A stretch of DNA of 36,440 nucleotides. It comes from Gyrodactylus bullatarudis. Lineage: Eukaryota > Platyhelminthes > Monogenea > Gyrodactylidea > Gyrodactylidae. Shown here in pieces: positions 12,701 through 24,700 of the stretch (position 1 is the stretch's first letter; each line of letters begins with the position of its first letter). The stretch is taken from NCBI GenBank assembly GCA_012064415.1, contig SSNU01000576.1, positions 22,775 to 59,214 of the forward strand, in the 5' to 3' direction. Under the pieces are notes generated by a model, which worked only from the letters and a program-made list of their open reading frames with translations, did no database searches and was not told the DNA's origin. Both the position numbers and the translations under genes were made by a program.

Positions 12701-15700
12701 TTCATTAACTATCTGATTCTTTCATCAATCTGTAGCAATTCCCGATGAATTTGAGAATTCATGTTTTTATCACCAGGGTTTCAAATATTTTTCAAAATTT
12801 TTCTGAATAAAAGGTACATTTCAACCGGATTAAGTTGGCCCGATTATTCCATTTTTGTTGATTTCTAAGTTTAAAAGGAATCAAATTTTATTTCTATAGT
12901 CACCAATAATCATTTATGAACGAAGAAGAAAACATTTTTCGTTGATACCTTAGGAAAAACTCCATCATCTACTTCCTATACTTATACCAATTTTTCTAAT
13001 AATTTAGTTGTTCTTCTTATGTATTAGAGATCCTGAAAAATGAGTTGGCATCACATTGAAATCGTCAAGAAATTCCAAAATCGCACCAGCTCCAAATTTA
13101 AAGTTTTTTCAATTCAACTATATCGGTGAAATTGTACCTTAGATTTTGATTTGAAAAAATCTTGCAGAGATTCAAAACCCTAAGGATAAAACTGAGACTG
13201 TTCTAAAAATCAAAAACTCCCAAATTCATCGAGAATAGCCTTATATATCTATCATTATTTTTTGTCTAATCTAACTACCAGATCTGATTAGCATTCTTAT
13301 TTATATCAGTTCTTCATTCATACTTATATAATTCTACCTGTTGTTTCAAATAATAATTTACATTTTTAACCAATCATATTCATATATTTTATCAGCCTAT
13401 AAAAATCAGTTCAAGATGATTAAGAATTAGGCTCTTTTCTCAAAAATTTGAAAAACTCAATTTTAAATCCAACTCTAAATATTTTTAACAGAATTATTTT
13501 ATTTTCTCTCTATTAAGAAGTCTTCTACCGAAATCGACCCTAAATCCAACCGAGTCACAGAAAGGTCCACGTGAAAAGAAACCAAGTCGTTGTTCCCATT
13601 TGCAAACTATAAACAAAAATGAAAAAGCCAATCTGAAAACGAATGTTGGCCCATGTAGCACAAGGTCACAACCATTTGATGAAATTACCCAGATGACTCT
13701 AAATAAATACTCCATCTATAATTCCAGCGACACCTTATCTATGAACAATGACTTTTTTGTATCAGAGGTCTGCTCTACAACCCTATCGAATCTACCCTGC
13801 CAGCCAACTATCGATTATCAAGATTCATTTGTTAATGAAGATACCCTGGATGTTGAAAATCTATCACTATGCTCAGGTTAGTTGAGATCAGTTAGGCAGT
13901 ATTCATATTGTAAAAATAGCCAATTTTCACCTTCAATAGCTAAAATCATGAATCCAAATCTCTTTAAACCACTCATAAATTTATGAAAATTTTTTGAATT
14001 TGTGGTCTTATTTTAAATAATATTTTCTTAAATTTTAAGACAAAGGCTATTCTCTTATAACTTTAGAAACTCAAAATGCTTTAACTACCAGGGAATTATT
14101 AATACTACTTACTTAAAAATCGGTCCAATAAGGCCTCATAAAATGACTCAAAGACCTTCAGATTAGCAATACAAGAAATTGTTTATCTTGTGTAATTTCC
14201 CAAGTTTTCTGGGTTTAAATTAAATTCTGTCTTTATTCTAAATACGAATAAATAGTTTACTTAAATTTTTCGTTGAGAAAAATGAAACTAAACCTTTAAA
14301 AACTTGGTTGCTTTTGTCGTAAAACCTGGTTTTTTTCAATGATCTGATTTAGACTTTTTTGTGTCCTGGTAATTACTAAAAGAAATGATGTTCTTTTCAA
14401 AAAAATTACTTCTTGATAAATTATCTATAGATTCCAGAAAATCTTCATCATATTCAAGTTCTTGATAAAAAATGAGTTTTAGAACATCAAATTATCCTAT
14501 TTATCCTTTCTAATTCATCTTTATTCTTTATTTTTCAGAAAGATGTTTATGTCTTGTTAATAAAAAGATTTCCATCCAATCTCATAAATTATTTTTAACC
14601 AATTATATATGAAAGCAAACATATTTTGAACCATTTCACGAAACATCATCAGTGGTATTACTTTTAAAACGATAAAAGTTAATAATTTACAAGTAGCAAA
14701 AATCGAGAGAAAAGGGAAAAGTTCAGGAAAGTTGAAGGTTATATATACTAGACTCGGACGAAATTTTACAAAATAACTTAAATCGCCCATCGATATGAAA
14801 AAATCTAATCTTCAAATATTTAAATATAATCTCATCAAATTTCGCTTCAAAATACCTTTCCATGCTTCTGGAATAAGATGAACAAAATTGTGAAAATTTT
14901 CAAATTTAGAACGTTTTTTTATTGTTTTATATTCATAATTTTAATTTGAATTCACATTATTTCTTTATGGAAAGGTATTTTGAAGCGAAATTTGATGAGA
15001 TTATATTTAAATATTTGAAGATTAGATTTTTTCATATCGATGGGCGATTTAAGTTATTTTGTAAAATTTCGTCCAAGTCTAATATATAGTATGAGCAAAT
15101 ATTTCGCTCTCTTTGACCCATACTTCTATGCTGTCACCATCCAATGACAATGATTCATAGGCTTTTGAATTTATGTCAGAAATGGCCAGCAAACTCCTAG
15201 ATCATCTTCTTCCTTTTTTGAATTAAATGAAATTTAAATTAGAAAAAAAGTTGAGCCATAGATAAATCGGTAACAGTGAAGATGACCGGACATTCAAGCC
15301 GAAGGGTTCTTCTTATTGGCTAATTGCAAGAAAGAGTATATCTAGATTTGAGACCTCAAAGATGCATATCATTACATTTACAGACCTGTTTATCAACACA
15401 CGATAAATCTTTCTAATGAATTATATTTTACATTCGATTATAGATTTAATTAGGGAACTTATCTTTACATTTCAGCGCCAAGCAATATTACATCGTCCCT
15501 AATGAGTGGGATAACTGCAGTCTCCCAGATACCAGAAAAAAGCAATTTCAACCCAATTGAGAATACAGCTAAAGCCTCTTCTAATTGTACTGATATTATC
15601 AATCCATCTGATTCCTCTAACTTCATTCTACAAAATAGCAATGCTCACCAATTCAAAAGGGAGACTCAAGAACAGAGGCGTTCTATTGATTCACATGCCA

Positions 15701-18700
15701 GATCAGATAGATCTCGCCGTGAACCAAAGAATGACAAGAGACGTCGTACCATTGCCTTCACCGTGTTTGATAAGCTCATCAAAGCTTACAAGTTTAGCTC
15801 GTTAACTTTCCACGCCAAGGCAAAGTCGACTAGGAAGAATGCAAAGAATTTCAATCTCGAGATTAGTTCCCCCATTGACGGGACCTTTGTCCATGTCAAC
15901 TCTTTCAATGGAAATGTTCGAATTCTTGACAAGGTACGAATTTATGTATATATGTTACCGTTAATCTTGTTAGCCTTAAGACTATCAGGTAATCTTAAGA
16001 CTAACGGAATAGTTTGATAAACTTTCTACCAGGTTTCAAGATTCACAAGATATTCAGCTATAAAATATAGTTTGTTGATCTTGACATCTTTTCATCAAGC
16101 AATCCAATTGTGTAGGGTCTGAAATTGAGACTTCTTATACAGTGGAATGCGAAACTCATGCATTCCAGAGAATAAGACGTATCAAGTGTTGAAATTCAGC
16201 CAACAGTATTAATTTTACGTAAGGATTTTATCTCAATAGTTCGTCAAATTTGTTACCCAGTTTCAGGAGTAACTAGTTAGTGATCTTACTATAAATTTCT
16301 TCTCATCATGTATTTTCATTTGTTGATTCACGTTTATTCTTTAAATGAGGAATATTTGAAGGACTATTTTTTTACCATTTAAAGCCATCTGGACCTTTTC
16401 TAATAATATGCCGAAATTCATATTTCGATATCAAACTTATTATTCTTGAAGCCTGGTAACAAGTTTTACGAGCTATTCAGCTAAAATTTTATAAAAAGTT
16501 CCAATTAGGGACCTTACAATGTTGGATTGTTTTCTTAATCTTTGATATTTTTTTCGAAAAATTTATTTCAGTCAGCCAATCTTATTACCGAGAATCAAGA
16601 TCAACAAACTATATTTTATAGCTGAATATCTTGTTAATCTTGAAACCTGGTAAAAAGTTTATCAAACTATTCCGTTAGTCTTAAGATTACCTGATAGTCT
16701 TAATCCTATCAAAGATTCCAGTTTAGATATCTCTTTGAGACCTATATAGGACGAACCTCCCGAAAGATTTAACTGTATAAAAATTTCCCACTTGTTATAT
16801 AATTGTGTTCAATAGATTTAATTGAAGAGTAAAGTAAAATTTTATCTGCGCATATATAAAATACAAAAAGTCCCACTTATGAAATGATTGAGGTAAGCCT
16901 TCCTTTAATTGCGTAATTGATTTGCCACTTTTCTATCCTATCAAATGTTGTTTGGCTAAAATGTTTATTTCTTCTCACAGGAGACTGTGTTGACTTCTTA
17001 AAATTTCAAAAAAGGTGTAAATAGTCCCTTTCAGATCCTCAGACATCTTTATGATCTAAGCTTGACTATTCCAAATTTATTCCTTACTCATTCTTAACCT
17101 TCATCTGATGAATTAAGAATAGATAATGAGGCAATATTGAAAAGATTTCAATCTTGTTCTTGTGAGAGCTAAAATATCTGCTCTTATTTCTCTTTTTTAT
17201 CACAAGAAGTTTGGAAATGGTAAGAAACTATGGAAAAAAATAAATAAAACGCGAAAATCTATAGCGAAAGAGTAGCAAATTTTTCTCTTGTTATCACCTG
17301 ATATTAAATTTGTATTTTTCAGAAAGGTTTCTGCTTATGTAAATCGGGTTGATGTGTACCGTCTTGACTTGAGTCTTAATGAACACTAGGCCTTTCTATA
17401 AAATTTGAATAATAATATTTATCAATTATAATGTATATGGGACCATGGAGTACGATCAACATATGAAAAAAGAGAGATTTTCAACCCAAAAAATGGCTTA
17501 AAATTTGAAAAAAGAGGTTATTCAATTCTGAATGGAAAAATTATCGGTCTATGCTTGACGCTGAGACATTTCCGATACAAGAAAAATAAAGGGAATTGAG
17601 CTTCTTATATTGCTCTGAAAATGGCACTCTCACAGCTCTTAAATTGTGTAATAAAATTTAATTTTTTTAAAGGCCTTAGATTTGAATATTGACAATTCGA
17701 ATCGCTCTCATGCAATATTGGATTCAAAAATGTCAGGGATATCTAAGCAGGAGTCCATCAATTTCGTCAGAATCTCATCTCGTGATTGTTCCAGCATGAT
17801 CTCATTCAGTAATGATTCAAATAACTCTGTAAGTTATCTAATATAATTCCGTGTAATGTATTTTTAAATCTTTATCCCAAGTCTGATCTCGGTAGAGCCG
17901 ATCCAGTCAATGTTTATAAAAAATTAAAAACACTTATTCAACTTTTGATATTTTATGAAAGAATCTTTAACGAATAAAGATATTCCACATTTTATTCGAG
18001 TTTATAAAAAGTTGAGACATTTTTTTCGAATCATGTTTTTTATGGTAGATTTTTGCTAGTTTTCAATATCAGGTTTTCTCTCTCCTGATTGGCTTATTTA
18101 GTGATGAATTGAAACTAGTTTTTGGCCTCTCGAGAAGTATTCAAATTCAATTTAGCTTTTGTTCTAACTTTTGCTCAGACCATCCATTTTAAGTTTATTG
18201 ACAATATTTTTGTCAGAACCAGTAAGTATTGAATATTTCCGGATCTTAGCAGTCATCTTGTAGATTCTAAAAAAGATCAGATTTAAATTTAAGTAAATAC
18301 CCACCAGTTTATCTGAGAAAAATTCTGTTGAAAAACTGTAAAACTAAGTTGAAAACTAAAAGGTTTAAAAGTGAACAAATATTTTTTGTCTTTACTAATT
18401 CGATGGAAATACATAAATTTGTATTCTTGAGAATATCAAAAAGTTCGGGAGTAATCATATCTAGAAGAGTTAAAATTTCCTTGTCAATGGTATATTTTAC
18501 ATCTTGAAGGTATTTTCTTGAATGAGCTAGAAGCAATTTTAAGTAAATAAATTCTTTTTGTCGACCAATATATTATAATCCATATAAGGGGGTATACTGT
18601 TGGTTCAATTACATAGAAAGCGAAGAAGAATCTGGACCGATAGGAATGTCTTGTCCTTTACAAGATGTAACATGTTCTATAATTATAGATTTCAATTTTC

Positions 18701-21700
18701 ATTATAATGAAACAAAACACTTTGTTTTTCTATGATGAAATCGATTTTCGAAGAGGAGCAAGGCTAAAGTAAAAATATTGCACAAATGTAGTCAAATTTT
18801 TGAAAGATATACTTATCGTTAAAATCGTTTAAACATACTAAAAGTATACATATGTTCAAATTTTCACGCATATTCATAAAGATCATAAATCTTTTGAAAT
18901 TGTCACCTAATTTTGTGGAAACTGTACATGCATTAAAGAATTTTTTTTCGTTAAAATATGAAAAATTTCAAACTTTATTGAATTTCCATCACCCCTAGGA
19001 ACAGGTTTTATCAAAGAAAAGATATTATAGTACCATTATTGATGTAGGCATCTGAGAATTTTTGAAATCTTCTCTCAACTATCTCAATATTAGTGAATAA
19101 ACCAAACCTAAAAGTTTCGAGTTGGAAACATTTTTAAATAAAAATCAAATCAAGCGAAATGAGAAGTGCTTTCGTTTGAATTCCTTTTCCTTTATAACTG
19201 TAAAATTAGACTGATTTCTTTTCCCCAGTATACAGTGACGTCGTGTGATCCACAAAATTGGCATGGATGTCGGACAAACATTGGCTTCCTACTCCCTGAT
19301 GCCTCCTCCAATGGAGATGTTAAACTCAAGTATTCTGTTAAAATTAAGTCATCAGGCTCCTTCGAATTCGGCTGGGGCACTATTGTGAGTAATATGTTCA
19401 TTCTTATCAGTTAGTTGATATCAAAATGAGAACTTTTACGTAGGACAGACGGGTAGATCTTTCATAATCATTTTGGAAAAAGAATAATTAAAGAGGCTCT
19501 ATAGAAATACGTTCTAATGATACTATCAATGGCAATATTGGTGAAATCAAAATAAGGGATAATTGGTTTCAATTATACGGAAAGAGAAGAAGACTCTCAT
19601 GAATTGTATTGATTTAGCAGATGGTTAATTTCAGATTTTTTTTCGTGTTTGATTTTTTCTACAGACCAAAATCTGATTGGTTTTATGGCTTAATTAATTT
19701 TGAATGGTTTTTTTTAAATTTGGACCAATAGGAATACACTACACTATACAATATTACTAAGGTTTTTAGAAGAGAGTTCAGGTTGCTAGCTTGACTATCT
19801 CAGTACCGAAACGACTGGATGAGGAAGGTTGGTTATATTCCAATTAAAAACGCATCTTAATCTTTCATCATCTGTATTTCGAAGCAAAATAGCCCGAAAT
19901 TATAAAAACCTAATTCAAAATTTTCTTTCTAATGATGATCCTTAATGTATTAGCGTTTATATGCTACAAATTTTTAAATTGATAAAAATTCATTTATAAT
20001 GGAATTCAAAAAAAAAGAAAAATTGCAAATTCCCATCGAAAAGATATCAAGTCACTTCTCATTTTGAAGAATTTCAACTTAAGATTATTTCAGTCTATCC
20101 GGGTTGAGTCTTCACAGAAAATTATTATTTCCTTTTACTTACAGAACAGTTCTCATGATCGCCCCGAGGAAATGTTTACAATGCTCTGTTCGACACTCGC
20201 CGATTCCTCATCTCCAATCAAAGGGTGAGTTTATCCTAATCCTATTAGTTTGATTCTGATTGGTAGAAACATTAAAAGATGATTGTATTGTTCTCAGAAG
20301 GAATATTTACTCCTATCTATATATCAATTTTAATGTGTCCACTTGAGAGTAACCTTGTGTTTTTAGTATTTATTTTATTGGCCCTCGATTGAAAAAAGAA
20401 GGCCAAGTTTCTTGTTTGAGTTTATTCTTTGAGTTAAACTAATAATTATCAAGCAATGCACCAATCCTTAACAGAAGTGATCTTCTCCGCATCTGATCTA
20501 GTTCACTTGCACTCAGATTCTCAATAAAGATCAGATTGCTCCAAGTTATCTAGATCTCAGTAATTAAAACAGTCTGAATACATGCTGTTCAATCTGTGAA
20601 CTTTGAATTCTAAAGGAATTCAATCAAAATTACTGGTACCTTCAAAACTGATCACAACAAAATAATTTTTGCAAGGAAAATTTAGTGAGAAATGCAGCTA
20701 CATAAACTAAATATATGAACAGTTTATGCTCTTTTAACTTTTTTATACAAAACGTCACACTCCTTCTGATTATACCAAAGTGATTTTTTGTGAAAAACCG
20801 TAAAATATGACATTTTTGTGTCTTTTTGATGCTCTAATGTTTAAATTCTTAATATTTTCTTCCAAATGATCAAAAAAAATTTTTCAGCGTAATCGAGCTC
20901 TTGATGACAATACCGATACCGATCATGAAACCAAGCTCAGGAAACAGGCTAACATAAGAATCAATTGAGGTATAAAAAATGACTAGGAATCCTAAATCCA
21001 ACATTTTCCGGCACATAACTTAGATTTCTCCAATTTTAGCTTAACGAATTTCATTCAACAAAACGATGTAATCACCTGCGTCCTATCTGGCATCAACAAT
21101 GAAAAATCCTCTCCCCTAATAACCTGGTATCTCAATGGTCTCGAATGCTTCAAGAGTTACCTCTTCAAAGATGCTTCATATCCTATCTACAATGCCCAGA
21201 GGCAGGGATTCTTTCCAATGGTCTACCTTAAAGGTTCCAAAGTTAATCTGAATCTCAACCAGATGAATGATGTCTTGTCTTCTGACAAGGTAACCGATTG
21301 GATATTTAATCCTTTTGAGGATTGGATATTCAAGGCACATTCTTTGTCATCCTATACAAGTGAAGACCTCAAGAGAGTTAATGATAATCCTGTCAGGTTG
21401 AAGGAAAATAAGCCAACTGTAAGAATTATCACAACTTTCCTCGTTCTCGTACGAATAGCGTTAACATTAGCAAAGTTTTTTTCTATTGTCATCTTAGAAC
21501 CTATTGTTTTAAAACGATGATAAAAGATAATGAATAGAAAACCTAAGCATGTCGTTGATATTATGCCATTTCAGAAAAAAACATGCTAAGAAAGATGTTT
21601 AAGCCTTAAAGACCCAGAGAAATTTGTATCAAAGGACATCGCTGAGACTGAAAAAAGGATGAATACTTTAGATAAATTTTGAAAATTAGAAGCAACTAAA

Positions 21701-24700
21701 TATACCAATTAAGTTGGGATTTGGATTAGAAAAAGAATTCGAATTCGCCTAAACCAGTTCATAGAAATTCATAATTTTTGTGAGAAATCGAACCATTTGA
21801 ATTTTTCGATTATCTTTCAAGGCCAAATTTAAATTCTAATAATGATCCTTAATACCAGGGTTTATTTGTTTCAAAGTCAGTTTATTTCTTTGAAGTCAAG
21901 AAAATTTAAGCTCAAACTTTTTAACCCTTAAAGTTCCAGAGATTTTTTTCATGAATCACATTCAATCTTTTGTCTCTCCTATGATTTTTGAATACGCTAA
22001 TTACGAATCTACAGTTGTTTTATTTGCAATTATTTTTGGTTCATGCAATTACATATCTAAATTTCATGGGTATGATTGCTCCTTACATTTTGTATATGAC
22101 TCCTTGAAAAAAATCAACTTTCTTTGAACTAATATAGCACATTTTTGACGAATGCTAGAGCCAAGATCTTTGCGTATTCCAGGAGACTAATAGATTTTCT
22201 ATCGAAGTATGTGTTAGAAATATCACTGTGGGACTTTAAGCGTTAAAAGTGAAAATTCCAAAAATAGCGTAATTTGGCCAGATTGGTTTTTTTATTCCAA
22301 CAATTTGTTTCATTAGGGGACTCTAAAAATAATCGAAAAAATTTTGATTCTTTTGTAAAAATAGTAAATTCTCATCTCCATTTCAATATTGCCCATCTTT
22401 ATGTACATCTCTCTTTTAGAATATATGCCTCTCAAAGTCCCTAAAGATCATTCAGATGAACGATTTATATTATGAGATTGTTGTAGAGAAAGTGACCGAC
22501 AAGTCTCGTCTTATTGTTGGCTATACTTTTGAAAAAGATCGCAGAAATCCCATTGGTCTTGATGATGTCAGTTTTGGTCTCTTCTTCGACAATTCAAAGG
22601 GCAAGCTAAACTTTGTTCATAAGGAGAAACTGCAACTTATCAGAGAGGTTTGTTTGATTTAATTTTTTTTGTTAAGAGATTCACTTGATCTATCAGAAAT
22701 ATCGACAAATGATTGTACTAAATTTAAGCCAATCAGAGTCGAGAAATTCAAGTCACAGTATCATTAGATGAGAGGAATTTTTTCGAAGCCTTTTGATTTA
22801 CCCGGATGAACTCTGATCGGAATGAACGATTTCTTTCTTTCTTTGATTTCAGAATCTCTGGTTGAAATCTAATGACCGGGTTGGATGTTTCATCAAGGCA
22901 AAAGATGAAACTTTCAATTGGTCCCTTAATGGTCGTCTACTCCTTGATCCCTGGGTCAAATTTGATTGCAAGGACATGTGTGAATATGACAAAACGATTT
23001 CCATAGAGGAATCTTTTATTGTCCAGGTGTCCAATGATTACATTGACTTTCCAATCTATCCTGCTTTGACTTTATTCGATGCCACTGTCTCTCTCGAAGT
23101 TGACAATCCCCTCAATCGACCATCAGTAAGAGTTTCATTTTAATCTGATATCTTAAATTTTCATATATAGATTAGTTTTAATAATATCAATTCATCTACT
23201 AATAAAAGGGACCACGTTCTAGATGAAACTAACGAGATTCCTGTAATAGTTAATTCTAGAAGAATTCTATGCGCAAATTCGTAAATTTTTCATTATACAA
23301 ATTACACTTGAAACTTTTATAGGTATAGATCTCGGGGTAGCAGTCCGTTTCAGGTTCAGCGAAAAATTGGGCCTAGCACAACCCTATTGCGCGTAATCAA
23401 TCAGATTCATTCTTTAAAGTGGAAGATCACAGTGTAAGGTCTATTCGAGGTCTATTATTATTATTATTATTAGGTAGTGCGATAAGTAATGGGACTGATT
23501 ACAAAAACTGATTTTATTGAAAAAAAAGCTTGAGAAAGATCAATTGGATATCAGTGAAAATAATTTCCTGATGAATAAAGACATGTCTCCTAAAGAATTT
23601 GTAGTTTTCTAATCCCATAAGCAAAGAATTCATCAAACTTAGAGTTGAGAAAGGGAATTAAATCCATTTCCAACGACATTTTTTGATTTTGAATATTTTT
23701 GACCTCAAGAAATGGTCTTAGAGATTTGAATTGGGGATTATCAGACGGCGCAAGATAAAGACTATTAGGGAAATGACCTATGAAATCAAAGTGCTCCTCC
23801 TGAAAAAAACTTTTAATCTCTTTTCCAAAATGGGATTTCGTGTTGTCCTGAAGAGAAATGAGTCTACAGAATCTCGGATATTTCTATGAAAATGAAACCT
23901 GAATACTCTAGAACGCTTAATTGAATCTTTAAACAAGAATTTATGCATTTGAAAGTTCTCTGATGGCCCAGTTTCCAAGCAATACGGCTATCTGCCAACC
24001 TGCCGAAAACCTTTCTAATCAAAATACTCGAAAATATTGATGCTCTTCGATTCTAGAAATATCTGATAAGTTCAAACAAATAGAGGGAGTAATTATCTTT
24101 CTAATGGTACCAAATTTTTTCGAATTCATATTAGTTTTGGAGGATAAAATTTTTAATGAATAGTGCAGCCCCTATAGTTACAAAGGTTACTAGAATTATT
24201 TCGTTCTAGGTGCTTAGATAATTATTATATTATAATATATCCCACAGGAACGTCTTATTTGGTAATGTATTAACCCATGTCCCTGAATGTTACCGCTTAT
24301 GGATCCCACCGAGAATGGTACGAAAAAAGCTCACTTGGCATTTAGAAATAATCTAAGTATACATTTATGGTAGACCTATACGCACAAGCTGGGATTTGAA
24401 CCTAGGACCTCTCGCAATCCACTCGTCCAACATCGCATGCAACTCGGATTATTTCTATATCTTTGTGAATAATATTATTTAAGAGTGAATCAGATCTCTT
24501 TTTGAGAACAAAATGACCAATAAAGCTAAAAAAATTCGAGAATTTTTTGATAATTTTTCCATCTATGCGTTTAATAAGAGAAAAATTAGAATTTGCTAAT
24601 CATGCTGATTCCCAATCTGTTTGCAATTTCTCAAATCAACTGAAAAAAAGTTAACACCTCTGAAATATGAGTAAGTGAATATGGAACTATGTAGAGTAGA

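Larger units (their letters stand above)
13877..15475. other. Intron 7 of the FERM-SPRY gene
   Basis: It holds a Penelope-like terminus fragment (about 14560-14740) and next to it a near-perfect 123-bp-arm hairpin (14741-15089). No exon is visible. It ends ACATTTCAG. Confidence 0.65.

Noticed and set aside
13494..13715. 73-residue minus-strand open frame
   Set aside because: It is the complement of FERM-SPRY exon 7 and shows no recognisable motif.
17101..17130. CTGATGA word at about 17106, tested as a hammerhead core
   Set aside because: No GAAA at a usable distance and no flanking complementarity for stem I.
19192..19401. 69-residue minus-strand open frame
   Set aside because: Antisense of SPRY exon 10, which has clear homology on the plus strand.
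20886..20970. Possible extra exon after TTTTTCAG in intron 11
   Set aside because: In the phase required by exon 11 it reaches a stop and there is no suitable GT donor before it. Exons 11 and 12 already join in phase across the SPRY domain.
21285..21295. Donor GACAAG|GTAACC inside exon 12
   Set aside because: The frame continues open to a better donor at 21419 that joins exon 13 in phase. Use of the inner site as an alternative cannot be excluded.
22853..23125. Ryanodine receptor gene
   Set aside because: Only the SPRY motif resembles ryanodine receptors. None of the channel, RIH or repeat regions is present.
24385..24435. Complete tRNA gene
   Set aside because: The B box is good, but the A-to-B spacing is too short and no acceptor or anticodon stem can be formed.
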